A stretch of 64,000 nt of DNA from Algibacter luteus (lineage in GTDB: Bacteria > Bacteroidota > Bacteroidia > Flavobacteriales > Flavobacteriaceae): the NCBI RefSeq assembly GCF_900141715.1, contig NZ_FQYK01000002.1:239495-303494 (forward strand), in the 5' to 3' direction. The notes under the pieces were generated by a model, which worked only from the letters and a program-made list of their open reading frames with translations, made no database searches and was not told the DNA's origin. The stretch's first letter is position 1; the number at the start of each line of letters is the position of its first letter. The position numbers and the translations under genes were made by a program. Below are positions 33,953 to 43,393 of this stretch, one piece after another.

Positions 33953-34732
33953 ATGAAACTTGGCTTAGTCTTATCTGGCGGTGGTATTAGAGGCGCTGCA
34001 CACCTTGGTGCGATTAAAGCGCTTGAAGAGCATGGTATATCACCAAACTATATCGCTGGCACAAGTGCTGGAGCCATTGTAGGCGCATTGTATGCCTATG
34101 GTTATAAATGGGATGATATCTTAACTTTTTTTAGTAAAACTCAAATCATAGACTTAAAAAAGTTCGCCATAAACAAACCTGGTTTTATCGATGCTGAGAA
34201 ATTTTATTCTAGTTTTAAAACTTACTTAAAGCACGACGATTTTGGTAGTTTAAAAAAACATCTGAAAGTCACTGCTGCCAATATTTTAAATGGAAATCTT
34301 GAAGTTTTTGAAGCTGGTGAACTTATAAAACCTGTGATAGCTTCTTCGGCCATTCCTGGGCTTTTTTCACCTGTAAAAATTAACGATAATTACTATGTTG
34401 ATGGTGGTGCACTAAATAATTTTCCTGTTGAATTACTTAAAGATACTTGCGACGTGATAATTGGTGTTTATGTTAATGGTTTTGTGCCAATAACTATTAA
34501 TGAATTAAAATATTCACACAATGTTGTGGAACGCGCTTTTAAATTGAAACAGGTCAAAGAAGACCAATTGAAATTTAACGATTGTGATTTAGTGATCTAT
34601 CCTAAAGAACTCAGCAAATACGGCACCTTCGACAAAAAACACCTTCATGAAATATTCGCTATTGGGTATGAAGCAGCAATGAAAGTTTTAACCAACAACA
34701 CTGATTTTAAGAATACAATTTTCAAGAAATAA
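33953..34732 (+). CDS. Patatin-like phospholipase
   Basis: 259-residue serine hydrolase with a Ser-Asp dyad. The oxyanion motif GGGIRGAAHLG lies near residues 9-19, the nucleophile Ser in GTSAGAIVGAL near 40, and the catalytic Asp in VDGGALNNFPVELL near 150. It probably hydrolyses membrane phospholipids in the cytoplasm. No signal peptide and no POTRA or barrel domain, so it is the short, soluble kind (RssA-like). Single gene between MscS and the peroxiredoxin promoter. Confidence 0.9.
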   Translation: MKLGLVLSGGGIRGAAHLGAIKALEEHGISPNYIAGTSAGAIVGALYAYGYKWDDILTFFSKTQIIDLKKFAINKPGFIDAEKFYSSFKTYLKHDDFGSLKKHLKVTAANILNGNLEVFEAGELIKPVIASSAIPGLFSPVKINDNYYVDGGALNNFPVELLKDTCDVIIGVYVNGFVPITINELKYSHNVVERAFKLKQVKEDQLKFNDCDLVIYPKELSKYGTFDKKHLHEIFAIGYEAAMKVLTNNTDFKNTIFKK

Positions 34733-34801
34733 CCTCCACCATTTAACAAAATTGCTTCTAATTATTTTTTAATCTAAAACATAGAATGAAATTTATCTAA
34801 G

Positions 34802-34845
34802 GTAACATTGGTTACGGAGTTATCCTCTAATATGATTTAAATTTG
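34802..34845 (+). promoter_or_regulatory. Second-type operator (GTAAC-N4-GTTAC) and -7 box for peroxiredoxin
   Basis: GTAACATTGGTTAC (34802-34815), 33 bp centre to centre from TAAATTTG (34838-34845), a perfect -7 box. Confidence 0.65.
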
Positions 34846-34872
34846 ATATAGTTAATTTAATCCAAAGAAATC

Positions 34873-35598
34873 ATGAATACCAATGAAATAGAAATAGATG
34901 AACAAGTGTTTTCAATGCCCAGAATTGGCGATAAAGCACCCGAATTTAAAGCAGTAACCACTCAAGGTGAAATAAATTTCCCATCAGATTACAAAGGCAA
35001 ATGGACCATTCTTTTTAGTCACCCTGCAGATTTTACACCAGTGTGCACCTCAGAATTTATGATGTTTGCACATTTAGAATCTAAATTCAAAAAAGCAAAC
35101 TGTAACCTCATAGGATTATCTATTGATGGTATATACAGCCATATCGCTTGGTTAAGAACCATAAAGGATAAAATTAAATTTAAGGGCATGAAAAACATTG
35201 AAGTTAAGTTTCCTTTAATTGAAGATATTTCCATGCAAGTTGCTAAAAAATACGGCATGATACAACCCGGTGAAAGTAAAACCCAAGCCGTAAGAGCCGT
35301 GTTCTTTATTGATCCAAACGGCATCGTTCGAGCAATTATTTATTACCCGTTAAGCTTAGGTCGAAATTTCGATGAGATTTTTCGAGCATTAATAGCAATG
35401 CAAACATCAGATAAATTTAATGTGGCGACTCCAGCAGATTGGAATCCTGGAGACGATGTTATCATTTCTCCTGCAGGGTCTTGTGGTGTAGCTGAAGAAA
35501 GAATGGCAGGTACCGATGATTTAGAATGTGAAGACTGGTTTTTCTGCACTAAAAAACTTGATAAAGATTTAGTTTTAAAAGAAGTATTAAAATCTTAA
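34873..35598 (+). CDS. Peroxiredoxin, AhpC/TSA family (Prx6-like)
   Basis: 241-residue cytoplasmic peroxidase for hydrogen peroxide and organic peroxides. The active site HPADFTPVCTSEF has the peroxidatic Cys58. The long C-terminal region after residue 150, with VATPADWNPGDDVII, is typical of the Prx6 subfamily. Three further Cys (GSCGVAEE, LECEDWFFC) could resolve the disulfide, as in archaeal relatives. It is 5 bp before a c-type cytochrome gene, so both are one transcript. It has the second-type operator. Confidence 0.9.
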   Translation: MNTNEIEIDEQVFSMPRIGDKAPEFKAVTTQGEINFPSDYKGKWTILFSHPADFTPVCTSEFMMFAHLESKFKKANCNLIGLSIDGIYSHIAWLRTIKDKIKFKGMKNIEVKFPLIEDISMQVAKKYGMIQPGESKTQAVRAVFFIDPNGIVRAIIYYPLSLGRNFDEIFRALIAMQTSDKFNVATPADWNPGDDVIISPAGSCGVAEERMAGTDDLECEDWFFCTKKLDKDLVLKEVLKS

Positions 35599-35603
35599 AA
35601 AAT

Positions 35604-36614
35604 ATGAAAAATACATTATCAGTATTAGCCATATTATTACTAGTATTTAGTTGTAATAATTCTAAGGATAAAAGATACTCTTCTGCTGAAAATCAAGTTG
35701 AAGCCAATCAACATCCAGGTAAAAAGCTAATGGAAACGAATTGTTATATCTGCCATAGCCCAACTGGAAGTCATGACGATAGAATTGGGCCGCCAATGAT
35801 TGCAATTAAAAGGCATTACATAAACGACGGAACTAATAAAGAAGAATTTATTGCCGATATGCAAGCTTGGATAAAAAATCCAAATGCGGATGATGCTAAA
35901 ATGTTTGGTGCTGTAAAACGCTTTGGTGTGATGCCAAAACAAGTATATCCTGAAGAAACAATCAAACTAATTTCTGAATATATGTATGACTATGAAATTG
36001 ATCAACCCGATTGGTTTGATGACCATTTTAATGAACAACGCGGTAAAAATCAAGGTCAAGGTATGAGAAACGGCATGGGAAAAAACTACGGTATAAATAA
36101 TCCACAAAATGAATTGAATTATCAAGATTTACCATACGGCGAACGAGGTTTAAAATATGCATTGGCAACGAAAACCGTATTAGGTAAAAACTTAATGGGC
36201 ACTATTCAAAAAAAAGGAACATTAGAGGCTTTATCCTTTTGTAACGAAAGGGCTTACCCCCTAACCGACAGTATGGCCCTTGTACACAATGCCAACATTA
36301 AGCGTGTTTCAGATAAACCCAGAAATAGTAACAATCAAGCAAATGCAAAGAAAATAGCTTATATCAACACTTTCAAAAACAATATAAAAAATAGTGAAGA
36401 ACCTAAACCCATTGTGGAAGAGATTAATACTAAGGTTCATGTATATTACCCAATTACAACTAATGCGATGTGCTTGCAATGTCATGGTAGCCCTAATAAG
36501 GATATGCAAAATACAACTTTGAAAAAGCTTTCTCTTTTATACCCAAAAGATAAAGCGATTGGATATGATGTTAATCAGGTAAGAGGTATTTGGAGTATAA
36601 GTTTTGATAAATAA
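35604..36614 (+). CDS. Lipoprotein c-type cytochrome fused to a DUF3365 haem domain
   Basis: 336 residues. Lipobox LLLVFSC (Cys at 17). The first cytochrome domain (about 30-135) has a CYICH haem site with GVMPKQVYPEETI supplying a likely Met ligand. A Gly/Asn-rich linker follows, then a DUF3365 domain (about 180-336) with a second haem site CLQCHGSP. It should sit in the periplasm, attached to a membrane, and act in electron transfer or redox/NO sensing. The start is close behind the peroxiredoxin stop, so the two may share regulation by oxidants. Confidence 0.85.
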   Translation: MKNTLSVLAILLLVFSCNNSKDKRYSSAENQVEANQHPGKKLMETNCYICHSPTGSHDDRIGPPMIAIKRHYINDGTNKEEFIADMQAWIKNPNADDAKMFGAVKRFGVMPKQVYPEETIKLISEYMYDYEIDQPDWFDDHFNEQRGKNQGQGMRNGMGKNYGINNPQNELNYQDLPYGERGLKYALATKTVLGKNLMGTIQKKGTLEALSFCNERAYPLTDSMALVHNANIKRVSDKPRNSNNQANAKKIAYINTFKNNIKNSEEPKPIVEEINTKVHVYYPITTNAMCLQCHGSPNKDMQNTTLKKLSLLYPKDKAIGYDVNQVRGIWSISFDK

Positions 36615-36707
36615 GACGACTCTCAAATTCAATTTGGAAAGCATGATACTAAAATAAATCAACTTCATTTATAGTTAAAAAAAAAGTCTCATATCGATGC
36701 TTTTTAT

Positions 36708-36751
36708 GTAACAAATGTAACGGAGCATTTCATTTTTATTGTTGAAATTTG
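36708..36751 (+). promoter_or_regulatory. Second-type operator (GTAAC-N4-GTAAC) and -7 box for the DUF2202 gene
   Basis: GTAACAAATGTAAC (36708-36721), 33 bp centre to centre from GAAATTTG (36744-36751), a one-mismatch box. The right half-site departs from perfect symmetry. Confidence 0.5.
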
Positions 36752-36776
36752 AGTTATTATCTCATTACTAATAATC

Positions 36777-37445
36777 ATGAAAAATATAAACCACTTTAAA
36801 TTATTTATAATTTTTACTGTCTTTGCATCGGTCATGTTATTCATATCATGTAGTGAAGACCATAATAATGAAGAAGATTCTATTCCTATTTTAGAAGAAG
36901 AAGTTAATGAAGAAACAAGCTCTGAAACAGAATTAAATCAAGCAGATTTTGAAGCATTACTTTTTATGCTTGAAGAAGAAAAGTTGGCAAGAGACACCTA
37001 TGAATATCTAGGAAATATTTGGGCTTTAAATCAATTTTCTAATATAAAATTAAGCGAAGAAACGCATATTAATCTTGTCGCCAATTTATTAGAGGTATAC
37101 AAAATTGATTACAACTTATTACCCGCTGGTGAATTTCAAAATCAAAATCTTCAAGAATTATATAATCAATTTGCAATACATGGCAAAATAGATTTAGCAA
37201 ATGCCTTACAAATTGGAGCTACCATTGAAGATTTAGATATCGTAGATTTAGAAAACTTCATTAATGTAACAACAAACACAGCAATTATAGACGTTTTTGA
37301 AAATCTGCAATGCGGATCTAGAAATCATTTAAGAAGCTTTATTACTTCTATTGAAAAGTCTGGAGGGACTTATACGCCTCAATTTTTAACAGAAAACGAA
37401 TATAACCTTATAATTAATAGTAGTGGTGAACAATGTAAATTGTAA
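36777..37445 (+). CDS. DUF2202 ferritin-like lipoprotein
   Basis: 222 residues. Lipoprotein signal ending MLFISC, then an acidic Glu-rich linker (residues 25-55). The core (about 60-222) has the DUF2202 pattern ALLFMLEEEKLARDTYEYLG, LSEETHINLVANLLEVY, and a later Glu/His helix. This is a ferritin-like four-helix bundle with Glu-x2-His-type metal ligands. Function in this family is unknown; metal binding is plausible. It is exported to the periplasm or outer membrane. A promoter with a second-type operator lies just upstream. Confidence 0.82.
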   Translation: MKNINHFKLFIIFTVFASVMLFISCSEDHNNEEDSIPILEEEVNEETSSETELNQADFEALLFMLEEEKLARDTYEYLGNIWALNQFSNIKLSEETHINLVANLLEVYKIDYNLLPAGEFQNQNLQELYNQFAIHGKIDLANALQIGATIEDLDIVDLENFINVTTNTAIIDVFENLQCGSRNHLRSFITSIEKSGGTYTPQFLTENEYNLIINSSGEQCKL

Positions 37446-37546
37446 ATATATAATGGCGTGTTTATACTACTACTTAACGTATATAGAATACATGGAAACA
37501 TGAGAAAAGTAAACTGATGTGATGGTCAGTTTTTTGGTTGGTTGAT

Positions 37547-37581
37547 AAAAGGCATTTATAAGAAATTATAAGTGCCTTTTT
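37547..37581 (+). terminator. Terminator after the DUF2202 gene
   Basis: Stem AAAAGGCA-TTATAA against TTATAA-TGCCTTTT (about 37547-37580) with one G-U pair and a T run. A weaker hairpin lies at about 37510-37532. Confidence 0.8.
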
Positions 37582-37586
37582 ACTAA

Positions 37587-37630
37587 GTAACCTTTGTTAC
37601 TAACTGCGTTAATCTCCTGGTTTACTTTTG
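37587..37630 (+). promoter_or_regulatory. Second-type operator and -7 box for the efflux operon
   Basis: GTAACCTTTGTTAC (37587-37600; AGTAAC/GTTACT with one flanking base), 33 bp centre to centre from TACTTTTG (37623-37630), a perfect -7 box 20 bp before the tolC-like ATG. Confidence 0.7.
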
Positions 37631-37649
37631 CACTATAAATTAACAATTA

Positions 37650-38957
37650 ATGAAAAAACTCTTTTATATACCACTTTTGATTTTAGGATTGCATTCTTCT
37701 GTAAGAGCTCAAGAATTAATTCCTATATCTAAAACTGAAGTCAGAACCAAAGTTTTAGAAAACAATATAAGTATTAAGATTTCGAATGAAGAATTTAAAC
37801 AAGCGCGTGCAGATTACAGACAAACTAACGCGGTTTTTTTACCAAATATTACAGCGAGTCATACAGCTATAGCAACAACAAATCCATTAATGGCATTTGG
37901 TTCTAAATTAAATCAGGAAATTTTAACACAAAACGATTTCAATCCTGCTTTGTTAAATGATCCTTCTCAAATTGAAAATTTCGCAACTAAGCTAGAAATA
38001 CAGCAACCATTAATTAATCTAGACGGCATGTTTCAAAGAAAAGCCTCTAAATCAAAAATGGAGGCCATGTCTTTGAAAACAGAACGCACACAAGACTATT
38101 TAGCGTTTGAAGTAGATAAAGCCTATATGCAGTTGCAATTAGCATACAAAGCGGTTGATGTTTTAGAAAAAGCCTTAGAAGCTGCCAATGCCAATAAAAA
38201 ATTAGCTGATGATAGTTTTAAACAAGGCTATCTGCAACGTGCCGATGTGCTGAATGTTGAAGTTCGTGTTACTGAAGTGCAGAACCAATTACAAATGGCA
38301 AAAAGTAACGTGCAAAACGCATCAAATTATTTGTCTTTTTTAATGAATGATGAACGTTTTGTTGTTTACGTACCAACAGATGAATTAACTGTATCTGCTT
38401 ATACTTTGGAAGATAAAACAGTTTCAGAAAACCGGTCTGATATTAAAGCCATGGAGTTAGCATCAAATGCTTATGACGCCATGAATAAAGCCGATAAAAT
38501 GGCTTTTTTACCAAGATTAAATGCCTTTGGAAGTTATGAGATGTATGACGATCAAATCTTTCAAGCAGATGCTAATGGCTATTTATTTGGAGCACAATTA
38601 AGTTGGGATCTTTTTCAAGGTTCGAAACGTTTCGGTAAATCGCAAAAGAGCAAAGCAGAATACGAAAAATCTAAGTTAGAATATGAGCAGTATGTGTCGC
38701 AAAGTCAATTAGAATTAAATAAAGCAAAACGTGCATTTTTAGATGCTGAAAACAAATTAAAACTTACTGAATTAGCTTTACAACAATCGGATGAATCATT
38801 AAGAATACGAACAAACAGGTTTAAAGAAGGTTTAGAAAAAACATCCGATTTGTTAATGGCAGAAACACAATACGCGCAAAAGCAATTAGAATATTATCAA
38901 ACCATTTTTGAATACAATTATACGCAAGCGTATTTACAATTTTTAACTAAAGAATAA
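37650..38957 (+). CDS. TolC-family outer-membrane efflux channel
   Basis: 435 residues: signal peptide (MKKLFYIPLLILGLHSSVRA), then two halves of long helices with repeated QAxxxYxQ-like turns (EEFKQARADYRQTNAVFLPNI at 47-66; later ELNKAKRAFLDAENKLKLTELALQ). Beta strands of the barrel are near 95 and 290. It forms a trimeric exit duct for the adaptor and RND pump encoded immediately downstream (8-bp and 54-bp gaps). It opens the five-gene efflux operon and carries the second-type operator. Confidence 0.9.
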   Translation: MKKLFYIPLLILGLHSSVRAQELIPISKTEVRTKVLENNISIKISNEEFKQARADYRQTNAVFLPNITASHTAIATTNPLMAFGSKLNQEILTQNDFNPALLNDPSQIENFATKLEIQQPLINLDGMFQRKASKSKMEAMSLKTERTQDYLAFEVDKAYMQLQLAYKAVDVLEKALEAANANKKLADDSFKQGYLQRADVLNVEVRVTEVQNQLQMAKSNVQNASNYLSFLMNDERFVVYVPTDELTVSAYTLEDKTVSENRSDIKAMELASNAYDAMNKADKMAFLPRLNAFGSYEMYDDQIFQADANGYLFGAQLSWDLFQGSKRFGKSQKSKAEYEKSKLEYEQYVSQSQLELNKAKRAFLDAENKLKLTELALQQSDESLRIRTNRFKEGLEKTSDLLMAETQYAQKQLEYYQTIFEYNYTQAYLQFLTKE

Positions 38958-38965
38958 TTTTTAAA

Positions 38966-40102
38966 ATGAAAAAAACATATACAATCCTAACACTTTTGGT
39001 ATCACTAATATTAGCAAGTTGCGGAAACGAAGACAAAACTAACGTTGCGGATAATTCACTAGCAATTACTGTTAAAGTAAACCAAGTGGAAGCAAATGGA
39101 AATAGTCCGTTTTTATTAGCAAGTGGAAAAATACAAGCTAAAAATAGTGCCGATTTAAGCACTAGAATGATGGGTTACGTTAATAAAGTACATGTAAATG
39201 TTGGAGACCAAGTGCGCAAAGGACAATTATTAGTTTCCATTAACAATGCCGATTTACAAGCTAAAAAAGCACAAGTCAATGCCGGAATTACCGAGGCTAC
39301 AGCTGCTTTTAATAATGCACAAAAAGATTATAACCGTTTTAAAAACTTATTTGCAAGCAATAGTGCATCACAAAAAGAAATGGACGATATCACCGCCAAT
39401 TTTGAAATGGCTAAAGCGCGTTTAGAAGCTGCAAACCAAATGAAAAATGAAATTAATGCACAATTTACATACAGCAATATTTCTGCTCCATTTGATGGAA
39501 TTATTACTAGTAAAAATGTAAAAGTTGGTGATATGGCAAATCCTGGAATGCCATTAATAAGTATAGAAACACCTGGTGTTTTTGAAGTGATGGCTATGGT
39601 ACCTGAAACAGAAATTTCAAGCATTAAAACGGGAATAACTGTGGATGTTTTGGTGAAATCCATCAATAAAACTTTTAAAGGTAAAGTGACAGAAGTAAGT
39701 ACTTCTGCAAAAAACACAGGAGGACAATATTTAGTAAAAATAGACTTAGACAAAACAGAAGCCAATATTTTATCTGGCATGTTTGCTACCGTACAATTTC
39801 CTGTAGAGAGAAAAGCAGCAACTGCAATAGTTTTAGTTCCGACAGAAGCTATTGTTAAAAATGGACAATTATCTGGAATCTATACGGTAAGCCAAAGCAA
39901 TACAGCCTTGTTACGTTGGCTGCGTTTAGGCAGAACGTTTGGGAACCAAGTAGAAGTCTTATCTGGATTAAATGCAGATGAAGCTTACATTGTGTCTGCC
40001 CAAGGGAAGCTTTATAATGGTGCAAAGATAAGCCCATCCTCAATTCTTCCCAAAGGGAAAGAAGTCAAAACGGAATCAAACTTAAAAAAAAGTATTAATT
40101 AA
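38966..40102 (+). CDS. RND efflux periplasmic adaptor lipoprotein
   Basis: 378 residues. Lipobox LILASC with Cys at 19. The lipoyl half-motif GYVNKVHVNVGDQVRKGQLLVSI, read in two parts, lies near 65-90. A helical hairpin follows to 150 with QLKMNE-like turns, then FTYSNISAPFDGIITSKN, a beta barrel and a membrane-proximal domain. It links the RND permease to the TolC channel. The hairpin at 40120 separates it from the permease gene but is not strong enough to end most transcripts. Confidence 0.9.
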   Translation: MKKTYTILTLLVSLILASCGNEDKTNVADNSLAITVKVNQVEANGNSPFLLASGKIQAKNSADLSTRMMGYVNKVHVNVGDQVRKGQLLVSINNADLQAKKAQVNAGITEATAAFNNAQKDYNRFKNLFASNSASQKEMDDITANFEMAKARLEAANQMKNEINAQFTYSNISAPFDGIITSKNVKVGDMANPGMPLISIETPGVFEVMAMVPETEISSIKTGITVDVLVKSINKTFKGKVTEVSTSAKNTGGQYLVKIDLDKTEANILSGMFATVQFPVERKAATAIVLVPTEAIVKNGQLSGIYTVSQSNTALLRWLRLGRTFGNQVEVLSGLNADEAYIVSAQGKLYNGAKISPSSILPKGKEVKTESNLKKSIN

Positions 40103-40119
40103 AATTTACCCGTTCAGTT

Positions 40120-40137
40120 TTTCCCCCTTTGGGGAAA
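40120..40137. repeat. REP-like GC hairpin between adaptor and RND permease
   Basis: TTTCCCC-CTTT-GGGGAAA is a perfect 7-bp stem in a C/G-rich island (40121-40147), with AAAAGGGGC following. I recall similar cccctttgggg islands as frequent intergenic repeats in flavobacterial genomes. It may stabilise the upstream mRNA or lower downstream expression. Confidence 0.45.
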
Positions 40138-40156
40138 TTAAAAGGGGCTTATAATT

Positions 40157-43100
40157 ATGAAAGAAGGAATCGCAGGTAAAATTGCCAAAATCTTTATACA
40201 ATCGAAGTTAACAGTTTTGTTAATGATTGTATTTATGGTTGTTGGTGTGTATAGTTCGTTTTTAATTCCGCGTGAAGAAGAGCCACAAATTGATGTGCCT
40301 ATGGCAGACATTTTTGTAGGTTATCCTGGTGCAAGTCCGACTGAGGTAGAATCGCGAGTTATTAAGCCTTTAGAGCAACTCATTTCGAATATAAAAGGTG
40401 TGGAATATGTGTATTCTACGTCGATGAAAGAACAAGGCATGGTGATTGTTCAGTTTTTTGTAGGCGAAGATATTGAACGCAGTTTCGTGAAATTATATAA
40501 CGAAATTAACAAGCACATGGATCAAATGCCCGCAGGTGTAACGTTTCCGTTGGTAAAAACTCGTGCCATTGACGATGTGCCTATGTTGGGTTTAACCTTG
40601 TGGAGCGAGAACTACGACGATTACCAATTAGGCCAAATGGCACAAGAGCTTGAAGCAGAAATTAAAAAGGTAAATGATGTGGCCATGACGCATAAAATTG
40701 GCGGGAGAAACCGCCAATTACGTGTGGTTTTAGATAAAGATAAACTGGCAGCAAGTGGACTAGATTTCTTGATGGTTTCTGAAATGATTAACGCGAACAA
40801 CAGTCAATTAAATTCAGGGAGTTTCGATAAGAATGACACCGAATTTTTAGTAAATACTGGTAAGTTTTTAGAATCGGTTTCCGATGTAGAGAATTTGGTA
40901 GTTGGAGTGCAACAAAATCAGCCCATTTACTTAAAACAAATTGCTAAAATTATTGATGGACCTGAAGTACCGCAAAACTATGTGAGTTTAGGCTTTGGTA
41001 AAGGCAGTGTGAAAGCTTCGGAATATCAATCTGAATATCCTGCTGTAACTATTTCGGTAGCTAAAAGAAAAGGTGCCGATGCCATGAAAATTGCGGAAGT
41101 TATTATTGAGAAGATAGAACATTTACGCAGTAACTTAATTCCTGACGATGTTCATGTAGAAATTACTAGAAACTACGGTGAAACAGCATCTCATAAAGTA
41201 TCAGAATTGCTCTTACACCTTATAGGTTCTATTATTGCCGTTACTATTGTTGTTATGCTAGCGATGGGTTGGCGCGGTGGTTTGGTGGTATTTTTATCCG
41301 TTCCAATCACGTTTGCTTTAACCTTGTTGAGTTACTATATGTTGGATTACACGCTAAACCGAATCACATTATTCGCTTTAGTATTCGTAACCGGAATTGT
41401 AGTGGATGACTCCATTATTATTGCCGAAAACATGCACAGGCATTTTAAAATGAAACGTTTGCCTTTTAAACAAGCTGCTTTATATGCAATTAACGAAGTA
41501 GGAAATCCAACGATATTGGCAACCTTTACTGTAATAGCGTCAGTTTTACCTATGGCGTTTGTATCTGGATTAATGGGTCCTTATATGGCACCAATGCCCA
41601 TTGGTGCATCTATTGCCATGATATTATCCTTATTCGTGGCTTTAACAATAACGCCTTATTTGGGTTATATCTTCTTGAGAGAAAAGGATAAAAAAGGCGT
41701 TGCAGAGAAGCCTGAAAAAGCAATTGAGGACACGGCTATTTATAGGATGTATAATAAGTTTGAAAGACCCCTATTAGAAAGCAAAACAAAGCGTTGGATG
41801 TTTTTAGGTGGAACATTCCTGTTACTTATGGGCACCATGGTTTTGTTTTTTACAAAATCGGTTGCCGTAAAAATGCTGCCTTTTGATAATAAAAATGAAT
41901 TCCAAGTAGTCATAGATATGCCTGAAGGCACAACGCTAGAAAGAACTCGCGTTGTAACTCAAGAAATTGCACAATATTTATCCACACGACCAGAAGTGGT
42001 GAATTACCAAAACTACATTGGAACCTCGGCGCCAATTACTTTTAACGGACTGGTGCGTCATTATGATTTACGTGGCGGTAGTAATATGGCCGATATTCAA
42101 GTAAATTTATTGGACAAAAAAGAACGCTCAGTACAAAGTCATGATATTGTAAAGTTACTGCGACCAGATATTCAAAACATAGCTTCAAAATATAATGCAA
42201 ATGTGAAGTTAGTTGAAGTCCCACCAGGACCTCCAGTTTTATCAACGATAGTAGCTGAAGTTTATGGACCCGAATATGACAAGCAAATTGAAATAGCCAA
42301 TAGTATAAAAGATATCCTGAAAAACACAGAAGATGTTGTGGATATCGATTGGATGGTAGAAGCAGATCAAACCGAATATCAATTCGAAATTAATAAAGAA
42401 AAAGCGATGTTATACGGAGTTGCGCCGCAGCAGATAGTTTATACGATGAACATGGCTTTATCTAACAGAATTCTAACCAACCTATATGACGAAGATGCCG
42501 TTAATCAAGTTGGATTATTGTTGGCTTTAGATGAAAAAGAAAAATCGACAATTTCTGATATATCACAATTAAAGGTGAAATCTAAACAAGGTAATATGGT
42601 GCCCATTGCAGATTTGGTAGCGATTTCAGAAACTAATACAGCAAAAAGTATTTACCGCAAAAACCAAAAACGAGTAGTCTATGTTATGGTCGATATGGCA
42701 GGTGAATTAGAGAGTCCCGCTTATGCAATTTTGGGGATGGAAGAAAAACTGAAAAACATTCCATTACCAAAAGGCTACGAGATTAACGAAATGTATTTAG
42801 GCCAGCCAGATTTTGAAGATGATTACTCTGTAAAATGGGATGGTGAATGGCAAATAACTTTGGAGGTTTTTCGAGATTTAGGCATTGCCTTTTTAGGCGC
42901 TATTATTCTCATTTATATTTTAATTGTAGGATGGTTTCAAAATTTTAAAGCACCAATAGTTATGATGGTTGCCATACCGTTATCCTTAATCGGAATTATT
43001 CTAGGCCATTGGCTTATGGGCGCATTTTTTACGGCTACCTCATTTATTGGAATGATTGCTTTAGCAGGTATTATGGTGCGTAATTCGGTATTACTCATTG

Positions 43101-43351
43101 ACTTTATCAACTTAAGAACTGCTGAAGGTGTTCCATTAAAACAAGCAGCAATTGAAGCTGGAGCAGTGCGTACAACACCCATTCTATTAACAGCAGGAAC
43201 CGTTGTAATTGGCGCCTTTGTAATCTTATTTGACCCAATATTCCAAGGATTAGCTATTTCCTTAATGGGAGGAACTATCGTATCAACAGTTTTAACCTTG
43301 TTGGTTGTGCCACTTGTTTATTATATGATAGAAAAGAAAAATTATAAATAA
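40157..43351 (+). CDS. RND efflux permease (AcrB family)
   Basis: 1064 residues, twelve membrane helices and two large periplasmic loops. N-terminal KLTVLLMIVFMVVGVYSSFLIPREEEPQIDVP is TM1. The proton-relay helix GIVVDDSIIIAENMH (TM4) keeps both Asp. Later helices include FMGIALAGI-like IALAGIMVRNSVLLIDF (TM10-11). It pumps hydrophobic drugs or metabolites out of the periplasm using the proton gradient. Second of the HAE-type signatures, with no Glu/Met metal cluster visible, so drugs or lipids are likelier than copper. It is followed by two small genes. Confidence 0.9.
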   Translation: MKEGIAGKIAKIFIQSKLTVLLMIVFMVVGVYSSFLIPREEEPQIDVPMADIFVGYPGASPTEVESRVIKPLEQLISNIKGVEYVYSTSMKEQGMVIVQFFVGEDIERSFVKLYNEINKHMDQMPAGVTFPLVKTRAIDDVPMLGLTLWSENYDDYQLGQMAQELEAEIKKVNDVAMTHKIGGRNRQLRVVLDKDKLAASGLDFLMVSEMINANNSQLNSGSFDKNDTEFLVNTGKFLESVSDVENLVVGVQQNQPIYLKQIAKIIDGPEVPQNYVSLGFGKGSVKASEYQSEYPAVTISVAKRKGADAMKIAEVIIEKIEHLRSNLIPDDVHVEITRNYGETASHKVSELLLHLIGSIIAVTIVVMLAMGWRGGLVVFLSVPITFALTLLSYYMLDYTLNRITLFALVFVTGIVVDDSIIIAENMHRHFKMKRLPFKQAALYAINEVGNPTILATFTVIASVLPMAFVSGLMGPYMAPMPIGASIAMILSLFVALTITPYLGYIFLREKDKKGVAEKPEKAIEDTAIYRMYNKFERPLLESKTKRWMFLGGTFLLLMGTMVLFFTKSVAVKMLPFDNKNEFQVVIDMPEGTTLERTRVVTQEIAQYLSTRPEVVNYQNYIGTSAPITFNGLVRHYDLRGGSNMADIQVNLLDKKERSVQSHDIVKLLRPDIQNIASKYNANVKLVEVPPGPPVLSTIVAEVYGPEYDKQIEIANSIKDILKNTEDVVDIDWMVEADQTEYQFEINKEKAMLYGVAPQQIVYTMNMALSNRILTNLYDEDAVNQVGLLLALDEKEKSTISDISQLKVKSKQGNMVPIADLVAISETNTAKSIYRKNQKRVVYVMVDMAGELESPAYAILGMEEKLKNIPLPKGYEINEMYLGQPDFEDDYSVKWDGEWQITLEVFRDLGIAFLGAIILIYILIVGWFQNFKAPIVMMVAIPLSLIGIILGHWLMGAFFTATSFIGMIALAGIMVRNSVLLIDFINLRTAEGVPLKQAAIEAGAVRTTPILLTAGTVVIGAFVILFDPIFQGLAISLMGGTIVSTVLTLLVVPLVYYMIEKKNYK

Positions 43352-43393
43352 TTAGTTTCTGAAAATATTTCAGAATGACAAAAATTTAACACA

